This document shows, in pieces, positions 12,201-24,200 of a stretch of 64,000 nt of DNA; the first letter of the stretch is position 1; the number at the start of each line of letters is the position of its first letter. This DNA comes from Caprella mutica. Lineage: Eukaryota; Arthropoda; Malacostraca; Amphipoda; Caprellidae. The DNA is taken from NCBI GenBank assembly GCA_947561585.1, contig CANNZV010000856.1:145596-209595 (forward strand), in the 5' to 3' direction. The translations under genes and the position numbers were made by a program. Below the pieces are notes generated by a model, which saw only the letters and a program-made list of their open reading frames with translations, did no database searches and had not been told where the DNA came from.

Positions 12201-15200
12201 AGGTCTGCTTTGGAATCAAAGGCCATATCTCTGATTTCAAACGGAAACTAAATACATTATACAAGGGACTGGACGAAGCAGTCAGAAAGGAAAGTACCTC
12301 CATGAATAAAGTCACTAAGATACCACCAGTCGGTGTCATTACTCATTAAAATGCTCAATATAAAACTTATTAGAAGAAGAATATAGCTAGTTACCAAAAA
12401 AATATTATATAACCATTAGCTACACAAATAATAATTAGTTATTTGAAAATTGAAAGTTAGCTAGCTAGTTCATAAAAATATTTTATACATTTTCTAAATG
12501 CTGGTTAAATAAAGATTAGCTTACTATTCACTATACATCGAATCGACCAAATGATAAGATTAATTAGGGTAAGCTACGAGTTATCGGCGGTTCCACATTT
12601 TCGATCATATTTGAGTAGTAGTAGTTTTCTTGATGATCTTGACGCTTCAGAAAATGCTATTTCGCGTCGTACTTCAATTTATGGTTCTTCAGTTGTTACT
12701 GCTATACTATCTCATTCAGTAATTGAGTTTGTTGCAGGTAGGCTATAAGGGGATCACGGTTGAAGTTTCCATCTTGTTGCTCAGCCAGCATAATTTTCAT
12801 TATATTATCAGTGTCATCATCTCGTGTCTGTGGATATAACTGTAGTCTAACATCTTGAAGTGAGGGACATTCTGCCAGCAGATGCTTGACAGTTACAGGA
12901 ACGATGCAGTCTTCACAGTACTGTTGTTGTCTATTTTCCATCAGGTGTTGATGTGTTATTTTCGTATGTCCAATCCTGAGTCTAGCCAGTATGATGTCAT
13001 ATTTCCTGTTTTCGGTATTACTCGAGTGCCATACGTTAGCGGTGTTCTTCAATTTACGCAACTTATTTCCTTGGGTTTCGCGCCATCGTTCGCTCCATTT
13101 TTCAGAGATTTTGCGCTTAATGATAGGGTACCAGTCCCTGCAGGGTATCTCTTCGTTACAGATCGGTGCATCTTCTTCGGCAGCGGCACGTGCCATCTGG
13201 TCCGCTCTCTCATTACCGGTAACTCCAACATGGGCTGGGCACCAACAGAATTTGACTGACTTGCCCTTTCTTTCCAATTTAATTAGCCAAGTTACTATCT
13301 TTTGTATCAGAGGATGTGTAGTGTCGTAATGTTCGACAACTTGGAGAACACTGAGAGAGTCACAGAAGATAACAAAGGAACTTCTATTAACAGTATGGGC
13401 AATTTGTAGGCCGCACAGTACTCCACAGAGTTCAGCAGTGAATATGGAGCTTTCTGCCATCAACTTCATTTTCCGTGTACCACGGAGACTAACAGCAGAG
13501 CATCCAACACCATCTTCACTCTTGGAACCATCAGTATAGATTGGAAATTGGTCACCATGACATTCGTTGGCATGCGAGTAGAATAGTTGCCTCATCACGT
13601 AATCGCTACATGTATTTTTCTTTGGGTAATCGTATGAGGTACAAAGAGCATCAGCTGAAAGTTGCCACACAGGAACGGTTCCAAATGAGAATGGGAGGGT
13701 GGAGATATCAATGTTTAGATGTTCTGTTATATTTTTGATTCGATTAGATATTGGACTAATTACAAGTCGGGTTCCCTCTGTGAGTGACTGTACAATATTA
13801 TATGTTGCTGAAGTGGGTAGTTGCATCGCTCTTGCGTAATATTGCAGTGTCAGTTGCTCACGACGTAATTCCAGTGGGGGTTCTCCACTATATGCATACA
13901 GACTCAGCACAGGGGACGATCTGTAAGCCCCGATGCAGAGCCTGATCGCTGTGTTGTGCACCGGATCAAGCAATTTCAGGACAGCTTGAGAGGCTGAGCT
14001 GAAGATGACAGATCCATAATCTAGCTTAGATTTTATTATTGCTCTATACAATCTCAGCATCGTGGTAGCGTCCGATCCCCATGTTGTGTGGGAGATGCAC
14101 TTCAGCAGATCTAATCTTTTCTGGCACTCCTGCTTCAGGAGGATAATATGCTTCTTCCACGTTAATTTATAGTCAATTGTCATACCAAGGTACTTTATTG
14201 ACTCTCTGTTGGGGATTATTGCATAATTCAGGAACAATTTCAAAGGAGTTTGAAACTTTCTTCTTCTATGGAAATGGATGCAATTTGTCTTAGCGGCAGA
14301 GAACGAAAAGCCGTGGGTGTTTGCCCATCTACTGATCCTATTTATGGCACCTTGAAGCCTCCTCTCAAGTCCAGGGATGTAGCCACCACTGCAGTAAATC
14401 AGCAGGTCATCAACATACAATGAGGCTTTCACATTAGAGGGTACACAATCCAAAATACCATTTATTGCCAGGGAAAACAAAGTGCAGCTTAGCACTCCAC
14501 CCTGGGGGACACCCTGTTCAAGAACGTGGGGTACAGAGAGAGCTTTTCCTATTTTTGTTTTAAAATAGCGATCAGACAGATAGTTTTCGATGTACATCGG
14601 CAGTTTTCCCCTCAGACCAGCACCATGCATAGCAAGGAGGATACCATATCGCCACGTGGTGTCGTAGGCTTTTTTCATGTCAAAGGAGACGCACAAGGTA
14701 TGTTGTTTGCAATTCAATGAGTCACTGATATCTGCTGTGAATCTGTTTAAAGCATCAACCGTACTATGCATTTTTCTAAATCCATACTGATGCAACTTGA
14801 TCTTATTCATTGACTCCAGAACCGTAGTTAGTCTATTATTAATTATCTTTTCCATAAGTTTACCAACACAGCTCGTCAATGAGATTGGTCTGTAGTTTTC
14901 TTCAAGCGTAGAGTCCTTTCCAGGTTTTGGAAAAGATAGCACGATGCTTGAGCGCCACTGTGACGGATAGGTTCCAGCATCAAATATTCTATTCATTATT
15001 GAAAGTAAGAATTTGAGGCATGTACTGTGAGACCTTTTAATCATAGAGTAGCTAATTTTGTCCTCTCCTACTGCTGAATTCCCACATGTCGATAGCATCC
15101 GTCTAAGTTCAAGTATTGACAAAGGGCTATTATAGGAGAGTTCATCACGAGAAGCAAACCGGAGGGGTACCTCAGCAGTTCTCCGGCGTCTTTGGAACTC

Positions 15201-18200
15201 AGGCGAGTACGCCTCATTGCTACTTACTCGTTCATAATGAGATGCCATTAATTCGGCAACTTGTTCCTGGTCAGTAATGGGGTTACTCCCACTGTTAAGA
15301 CATGGCGGTTTATTGCTTTGATAGCAACCTCTAATCTTACGTACACGTTTCCATATCTTTTTCATGGGAGTAAGGGCATTGAGACTATTGATGAAATTGC
15401 GCCACGATTTCTGTTTGGCTTCAAATTTAATTCTTTTAGCGATTGCTCTTGCTCTACAGTAAGCAATTTTGTCCACAATTAGGCCACTTCTTTGGTACTG
15501 TCTGAGCTTCAGTTTGCGGTCATTGTTGGCTGCAGAGCATTCTTCAGTCCACCAGGGGACAGTTTTTGGCCGGATATTTCCCTTACTCATTGGAATAGAA
15601 ATAGTTGCAGCTCTTATAATATGGGTATTGTAGATCTCTACAAGTGCATCTATGCTATCTTCTTCGAGGAATCGTTCATAGTCTTCAATATGGGTCTCTC
15701 TGTGGAATAAATCCCAATTGGCATGGTGTTCCATGAATCTTACAGCATCTACATGGTTCTCCATCGCCAGCTCTTCAATGATTATAGGGTAATGATCACT
15801 ACCATAGAGATCATCCAAGACATACCAATTGAGTTCTGGGAGTATGTTTCCAGAGCACAGCGAGAGGTCCAGAGCAGAGAGAGAACCAGTCTGGACATGG
15901 AAGTGTGTAGCACATCCTGTATTCAGAATGCTCATAGAGGAGGCCATAAGGGAAGCCTCAATTGTTCGGGACCTAGGGTTTTGTATAGTGCACAGATTGT
16001 CCCATAAGGGGTGACGTGCATTAAAGTCTCCACACAGTATTAGTGGAGATGGTAGAGAGTCAATGAGGGACATGAGATCATTTTGTTGGAGGATATCCTG
16101 TGGGGATATGTAGATATTGCAGATTGTATATTGCCGAGATAGTCTGATTCTAAATGCAGTGGCTTGAAGGTTGGTTTGAAGATCAATTTTCATATGAGGT
16201 ACATCGTTACGGATTATTGCAGCTAATCCGTGACCAGGAGTTGGTATATTAAAATCACTATATATAGTATAGCCACTAGGTGGTCGAAAAGTGCGGTTGC
16301 TGAGCATTGTTTCTTGCAAGACAGCTACAGCTGGATTTTGTGTTGCCAAAATATTGCAGAGGTCTTCATATTTAGAAAAATATCCTTGGCAGTTCCACTG
16401 TAGTATTCTATAAGAGCATTGAGGCATAGTGTACAAAATTGTCAGTAGAATTATCCAGAGATAGCACTACTTATCACTGCTGATCTTATCTTTATCTTTA
16501 TCTCTTCTTGATTTTCTTAGAGTATTTAGTAATTCATTTTCTTTTTCTTTATTAATAGTTTTTCTTATATCGGGGGCGGAATTCCTTTTTTTCTTTATAA
16601 GTATTTTGTCCGGTGGTTCGGATACTTGCATCTCTTCTGGGTCTTCCCGATCATGAATTAGGAGATTGAAGTTGTCGTCATGTTTTGGCTGCTTTACTGG
16701 TTTTCTTGGGGTTGTCGAGTTTTGTGAGTCTGCTTGGTCTAGAGGCGAGGAGTCCCTCCTCTCAAGGGGTCGTTTTTGGGACCCCTTGGAATGTTTCACA
16801 TGGTTGTTTGGAGTTTGCGATTTGTTGTTATTCACATCAGCTGGTTTTGGAGAATCTGTAGAGAGGTTATTTTTGGTGACGGAGGCATAAGATTTACCAA
16901 TAGGCATGTTTATATTCATTTGGGCTCTAGCTTCGGCAAAGGTCAGGTGTTCTTTAGTTTTCAGAGTCAAGAGTTCTTTTTCAAATAGGTATTTTGGGCA
17001 GGTTTTTGATGTAACACTGTGTGGTTCTTTGCAGTGTATGCAATTTATTGGAAGTGTGCACGTTTCAGGTTTATGGTCTCCTTCTACATTTTTGCCACAT
17101 CTGAAGCAGACAGGGACAGGTCTCCTGCATTTTGCTCCAGAGTGACCATAGTGTTGGCAGTTGAAGCAGCGTCTAGGTAGAGGGATATATGGTCGAATCC
17201 TCTCCTTCAGTCCTGTTCGGATGGTTATTCTGTCCGGTGGAGTTGGCGTGTTGAAAGTCAATATTAATGTTGATGTTGGATCAGGGTTTGCTGACTTAGG
17301 GTTCCTGATGATTCGTCGGCATTGAATAACACCGTGTTCAGATAAACCCTCTGTAATGTCCTGGTCCGAGTAACCCTTTAAAAGAGCACACGTCAGGACT
17401 CCTTGCGATTGATTGTAGAATTCATGAGCGGTCACAGTGACTGGCTCAGACATTAATTCTTTCATTTCTACCAGTAGTTTTCCTTGTTCTTCAGATTTCA
17501 CTTGCACAGTCCATGTTTTATTGTGATAATCCTCAGATATTCTTTCACATTGTCCGATGAGGTTCTTAATTGTTTTATCAACTTTAAACATATTTAACTT
17601 AGCTATATTAGATTCACCAGTTGATTTTATTGAGTAGAATCTAGTAAATTTCTTTGGTCCAAACATATCAAGGTTCATCATATTATGGTTTTCTTTCGGT
17701 CTTGCAGTTCTAATATTCTGCGGTCTGTTCACTCTCTGAACACGTGCATCGGATTTTGATGCACGAGATTGGTTAGAAGATTGGGGCTCTGCTAGGCCAC
17801 TGGGGTTTTTGGATATATTCATAGAGTAGTCCATATCAGTGTCCAAATCGTGATCGGTGCCAGTCGTTTTCTGAGCAGGGCTGGCCTGGTCTCCACCAAG
17901 CCCTGGATCAGCTAGTTGATAACGGACAGTCTCCTCCTGATCTGAGAGAGACCGACCGAGCGCGACACTCCTACTGCTATCCGCAATAGGAGTCCCGTTA
18001 ACGCTGTTAGCTTTTATTTCATAAGTGGACTTTATCATATTTTCTATTGGTACCCTATAGATAGGGGGGTTTATTAATGGGGTCACCTTCCCCAGCTATT
18101 CTCTTCATAGCTGAGCCATATCAGTTTCCAGTCATATCCAGGGGTCCGTCCACACCATCTCTTAGTCTGGAGCCTCAAGTAGAGCCAATCTAGCATGATT

Positions 18201-21200
18201 GAATCTGCCTGAGGGTCGAGACCCCCAGCTAGCATAGCCTCTACCATCATTGGCCCACACAAGCCCCCTCACCACGTCAAGGTGGATGGCTCGAGGGGGC
18301 AATCATATTTGAAAAACTATAAAATAATAACTATTTAACTCGTTATTCTAATTAATAACATCATGATAAACAGGATATATACCAATTGATATAACGTGTT
18401 AAATAATTTTTTTTTTCTTACATGATCAAAAACATGAAACCATCAAATAACTCATAAGTTACCCTACACTGAAGGAATCATTACGCAGTAACTACATTAA
18501 TAGGATTGAAATTAACTTATCAAGAACGAACCATTGACTTCAGTCTTGTGCTCATTGGAGTCCCTGAATACTTCCCCACAGTGCTTGGCAATGTCATCCT
18601 TACAGCCAGTGAGCAGGTCTGCGTTGAACCTAGCGTCTGTGTTGTGCTCTATCATGCGACTGATAACCACACGACGACACTTCTTGTTGAAGGTGGGGTC
18701 ATCCCTCTGCCTCTTGAGGCACTTCAGCAGGTCCTTGTGGTTGGTGGTGGAGCAGTGGACCTTGATCATCTGGTGGCACGAAGACAGAAGAACCGAGTCT
18801 GTGCCTGGAAAGAGAAAACATTAGCTCAAGCGAATCTTCTTTACCTAGCAAAAAATTAAGACCTCTGAGTTGAAGAGCATAACCCTAGCGCTATCCTCTA
18901 AAACTGCAAGTAGCGTTAAAAAAAAAATTATAAACATGGTAAAAAGCAACAATCCAAATCATAACAGTAATGTAAACCTTTTCTGTCTTTCATCAAAGAC
19001 AGCTGCTGTTCGTTAAATATGAATGATAAGATTAAACTATAGCTATATTATTTTTGCAAACAAATTAGCTATCTACTAAAAACATGTTGAAACAAGCTTA
19101 AAATTGTGAAATAAATCAAATAATCTTGAGTAGCTAAGCTTGAATATGTCGAAACAAATTACCCAACACACTACATCTGTATTCTTCACTACAAACTAGC
19201 ACTAGTTACCACTCTCTTCATCCCCTATACTGCTCACCAGGGTCAAGCTGCTCCTCCTGCTGCCTCTTGAAGAGCACCTGATGGCACTGGGAGCTGAGCC
19301 TCTCTTTGTAGCTCCTCAGGCACTCCATGGTGCCGTCAGTGGACTTCTCAGGCCAGCAGTACTGACTGATATCTCCACTACAGGCATCATTCAGCTCAGA
19401 GTCTAGCTTGATGGAGGAGTGACGCTGAAGAAGTTGGTTACGAAGCTGAGAACGACAGCCTCTTGACACCTGTAAGAGACAGCTGTTGTACATTCTATAG
19501 AATCATGTGTTTTGCAGTCCTATCTAAACAGATGTCCTGCAGTACTATCTAAACAGATATCCTGCAGTCCTATCTAAACAGATGTTCTGCAGTCCTATCT
19601 AAACAGATGTTCTGCAGTCCTATCTAAACAGATGTCCTGCAGTACTATCTAAACAGATGTCCTACAGTACTATCTAAACAGATGTCCTGCAGTAGCTACT
19701 ATCTAAACAGATGTCCTGCAGTATTATCTAAACAGATGTCCTGCAGTCCTATCTAAACAGTTGTCCTGCAGTCCTATCTAAACAGATATCCTGCAGTCCT
19801 ATCTAAACAGGTGTCCTACAGTCCTATCTAAACAGGTGTCCTACAGTCCTATCTAAACAGGTGTCCTACAGTCCTATCTAAACAGGTGCCCTACAGTCCT
19901 ATTAAAACAGGTGTCCTACATTCCTATTAAAACAGGTGTTCTACAGTCCTATCTAAACAGGTGTTCTGCAGTCCGATCTAAACAGGTGTCCTGCAGTCCG
20001 ATCTAAACAGGTGTCCTGCAGTCCGATCTAAACAGGTGTCCTGCAGTCCGATCTAAACAGGTGTCCTGCAGTCCGATCTAAACAGGTATCCTGCAGTCCG
20101 ATCTAAACAGGTGTCCTGCAGTCCGATCTAAACAGGTGTCCTGCAGTCCGATCTAAACAGGTGCCCTGCAGTCCGATCTAAACAGGTGTCCTGCAGTCCG
20201 ATCTAAACAGGTGTCCTGCAGTCCGATCTAAACAGGTGTCCTGCAGTCCTATCGAAACAGGTGTCCTGCAGTCCTATCGAAACAGGTGTCCTGCAGTCCT
20301 ATCGAAACAGGTGTCCTGCAGTCCTATCGAAACAGGTGTCCTGCAGTCCTATCGAAACAGGTGTCCTGCAGTCTTATCGAAACAGGTGTCCTGCAGTCTT
20401 ATCGAAACAGGTGTCCTGCAGTCTTATCGAAACAGGTGTCCTGCAGTCCTATCGAAACAGATGTCTGCAGTCCTATCAAAACAGATGTCTTGCAGTACTA
20501 TCTAAACAGATGTCTTGCAGTACTATCTAAACAGATGTCCTGAAGTCCTATCGAAACAGATGTCCTGTAGTCCTATCGAAACAGATGTCCTGCAGTTCTA
20601 TCGAAACAGATGTCCTGCAGTTCTATCGAAACAGGTGTCCTGCAGTCCTATCGAAACAGGTGTCCTGCAGTCTTATCGAAACAGGTGTCCTGCAGTCTTA
20701 TCGAAACAGGTGTTCTGCAGTCTTATCGAAACAGGTGTTCTGCAGTCCTATCGAAAAAGATGTCTGCAGTACTATCTAAACAGATGTCTTGCAGTACTAT
20801 CTAAACAGATGTCTTGCAGTACTATCTAAACAGATGTCCTGAAGTCCTATCGAAACAGATGTCCTGAAGTCCTATCGAAACAGATGTCCTGCAGTCCTAT
20901 CGAAACAGATGTCCTGCAGTTCTATCGAAACAGGTGTCCTGCAGTCCTATCTAAACAGGTGTATTGCAGTCCTATCTAAACAGGTGTATTGCAGTCCTAT
21001 CTAAACAGGTGTATTGCAGTCCTATCTAAACAGATATCCTGTAGTCCTATCGAAACAGATGTCCTGCAGTCCTATCTAAACAGATGTCCTGCAGTCCTAT
21101 CTAAACAGGTGTATTGCAGTCCTATCTAAACAGGTGTATTGCAGTCCTATCTAAACAGGTGTATTGCAGTCCTATCTAAACAGATATCCTGTAGTCCTAT

Positions 21201-24200
21201 CTAAACAGATGTCCTGCAGTCCTATCTAAACAGATGTCCTGCAGTCCTATCTAAACAGGTGTATTGCAGTCCTATCGAAACAGATGTCCTGCAGTCCTAT
21301 CGAAACAGGTGTCCTACATTCCTATCAAAACAGGTGTCCTACAGTCCTATCTTAACAGGTGTCCTGCAGTCCTATCTGAACAGGTGTCCTACATTCCTAT
21401 CCAAACAGGTGTCCTACATTCCTATCTAAACAGGTGTCCTACATTCCTATCTAAATAGGTGTCCTACAATCCTATCTAAACAGGTGTCCTACAGTCCTAT
21501 CGAAACAGGTGTCCTACATTCCTATCAAAACAGGTGTCCTACATTCCTATCCAAACAGGTGTCCTACAGTCCTATCTTAACAGGTGTCCTACAGTCCTAT
21601 CTGAACAGGTGTCCTACATTCCTATCTAAACAGGTGTCCTACAATCCTATCTAAACAGGTGTCCTACAATCCTATCTAAACAGGTGTCCTACATTCCTAT
21701 CCAAACAGGTGTCCTACATTCCTATCTGAACAGGTGTCCTACATTCCTATCTAAACAGGTGTCCTACATTCCTATCTAAACAGGTGTCCTACAATCCTAT
21801 CTAAACAGGTGTCCTACAGTCCTATCTAAACAGGTGTCCTACAGTCCTATCTAAACAGGTGTCCTACAGTCCTATCAAAACAGGTATCCTGCATTCCTAT
21901 CTAAACAGGTGCCCTACATTCCTATCTAAACAGGTGCCCTACAGTCCTATCTAAACAGTTGTCCTAGAGTCCTATCTGAACGGGTGTCCTGCAGTCCTAT
22001 CTGAACAGGTGTCCTACAGTCCTATCTAAACAGGTGTCATACAGTCCTATCTAAACAGGTGTCCTACAGTCCTATCTAAACAGGTGTCCTACAGTCCTAT
22101 CTAAACAGGTGTCCTACAGTCCTATCTAAACAGGTGTCCTACAGTCCTATCTAAACAGTTGTCCTACAGTCCTATCTGAACACAGGTACAGAATTGATGT
22201 TTTCCCAGTTGATTACAAATTGATGTTATTTCTTAATTCATTAGTTACAAATAATTGTTTTACTAGTCCGTTACAAATTAATGCTCTTCTTTGTAACAGG
22301 TGTACTGCTGACAAGTGTTTCAGCGTTCCCCCACCTGCGGTCTGTCATCTGCCAGCAGATCATCCCTGACTCTGTTGCTCAAACAGTCCACCACTTCTTT
22401 CTTACTCTTGGACCGAGAACAGAACCTGATGACATCACCGTGACACTCCTTCTTGAACTGACGGAACAAAAAATAGTTAATTAAAAGAGAAATAAAAAGT
22501 ATGTAAAATTGACTGTAATGGAGAAAATTAAATCACATATCATAGCTAACTATAGTTATTTACCAAATTACTAAAGGGTTTACTTTAACTTTACGAGAGA
22601 TTCAGTACAGAAACATTAGTAAGGGTTTAGGTTTACTTCACAAGTTACAGCTTTACCTTGCCAGTCAAGGCTTTACCTTACCAGTCAAGGCTTTACCTTA
22701 CCAGTCAAGGCTTTACCTTACCAGTCAAGGCTTTACCTTACCAGTCAATGCTTTACCTTACCAGTCAAGGCTTTACCTTACCAGTCAAGGCTTTACCTTA
22801 CCAGTCAAGGCTTTACCTTACCAGTCAAGGCTTTACCTTACCAGTCAAGGCTTTACCTTACCAGTCAAGGCTTTACCTTACCAGTTAAGGCTTTACCTTA
22901 CCAGTCAAGGCTTTACCTTACCAGTCAAGGCTTTACCTTACCAGTCAAGGCTTTACCTTACCAGTCAAGGCTTTACCTTACCAGTCAAGGCTTTACCTTA
23001 CCAGTCAAGGCTTTACCTTACCAGTCAAGGCTTTACCTTACCAGTCAAGGCTTTACCTTACCAGTCAAGGCTTTACCTTACCAGTCAAGGCTTTACCTTA
23101 CCAGTCAAGGCTTTACCTTACCAGTCAAGGCTTTACATTACCAGTCATTTCTTTACCTTAGGTGTAAAGTTGATGTTCCTGAGGGTGACTATCTGGAAGT
23201 TCTCCACCACAGCTCTGCACTTTGCATTCTCTCTCATGATGGGGAGGTTCTTATTAGCCACCAGACACTGCATCACCGCCCCCTCAACGGGCAGCTGACG
23301 ACTCTCCTCCAGACACACCTCAGGGATGATGGTGGCACAGTGCACCTGACGAAGGCGAAGAAGATAAAAAAATTATAGGACTACTTTATGGTGTATGACC
23401 CTAACCCTTCACTGTGCACTTTATTTACAACTAATGGTGGTTGTTTTAACCCTTCACTGTGCACTTTATTTACAACTAATGGTGGTTGTTTTAACCCTTC
23501 ACTGTGCACTTTTTTTACAACTAATGGTGGTTGTTTTAACCCTTCACTGTGCACTTTATTTACAACTAATGGTGGTTGTTTTAACCCTTCACTGTGCACT
23601 TTATTTACAACTAATGGTGGTTGTTTTAACCCTTCACTGTGCACTTTATTTACAACTAATGGTGGTTGTTGTAACCTTTCACTGTGCACTTTATTTACAA
23701 CTATTGGTGGTTGTTTTAACCTTTCAATGTGCACTTTATTTACAACTATTGGTGGTTTTTTTAACCCTTCACTGTGCACTTTATTTACAACTAATGGTGG
23801 TTGTTTTAACCTTTCACTGTGCACTTTATTTACAACTATTGGTGGTTGTTTTAACCCTTCACTGTGCACTTTATTTACAACTAATGGTGGTTGTTTTAAC
23901 CCTTCACTGTGCACTTTATTTACAACTAATGGTGGTTGTTTTAACCCTTCACTGTGCACTTTATTTACAACTAATGGTGGTTGTTTTAACCTTTCACTGT
24001 GCACTTTATTTACAACTAATGGTGGTTGTTTTAACCTTTCACTGTGCACTTTATTTACAACTAATGGTGGTTGTTTTAACCTTTCACTGTGCACTTTATT
24101 TACAACTATTGGTGGTTGTTTTAACCTTTCACTGTGCACTTTATTTACAACTAATGGTGGTTGTTTTAACCTTTCACTGTGCACTTTATTTACAACTATT

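Larger units (their letters stand above)
12615..18301 (-). mobile_element. Intact non-LTR (LINE) retrotransposon, I-superfamily-like, inserted in GLG1 intron 14
   Basis: A full-length two-ORF element on the GLG1 strand, bounded by a perfect 11-bp target duplication ATCATATTTGA (12604-12614 and 18302-18312). The 3' end lacks poly(A) and finishes in a short (TAC)n tail, seen on the plus strand as GTAGTAGTAG at 12615. ORF1 is gag-like with CCHC knuckles; ORF2 has endonuclease, reverse transcriptase and RNase H. RNase H plus a trinucleotide-repeat tail fits the I superfamily (I, Nimb and LOA groups), but exact clade assignment needs a tree. The 5' UTR (about 18087-18301) begins with a possible HDV-like ribozyme. 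The element looks richer in GC than its surroundings. Both ORFs are uninterrupted, so insertion is probably recent. Confidence 0.93.
12566..18465. mobile_element. Small TIR element (MITE-like), split by the retrotransposon
   Basis: The left end is AGGGTAAGCTACGAGTTATC at 12566; the right end is its imperfect inverse, finishing ...CATAAGTTACCCT at 18465. With the retrotransposon (12615-18301) and one copy of its target duplication removed, about 202 bp remain. The same termini recur at 8845-8972, 35575-35724 and as single arms elsewhere, so this is a dispersed non-autonomous DNA-element family. The nesting order is GLG1 intron, then MITE, then LINE. Confidence 0.75.

Noticed and set aside
12882..17145. 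Plus-strand ORFs of 60-125 codons across the retrotransposon
   Set aside because: They are shadows of ORF1 and ORF2 on the minus strand and lack family motifs.
18506..18859. Plus-strand ORFs over GLG1 exon 14
   Set aside because: The minus-strand exon is supported by family similarity and phase; these are its antisense frames.
20236..21458. Cys/Ser-rich repeat ORFs on the plus strand
   Set aside because: They arise from the 25-bp array in GLG1 intron 12. Frames shift from one to another, and homologous peptides are simply the same unit.
19508..22185. CRISPR array
   Set aside because: Units are contiguous with no unique spacers, and the setting is a spliced eukaryotic gene.
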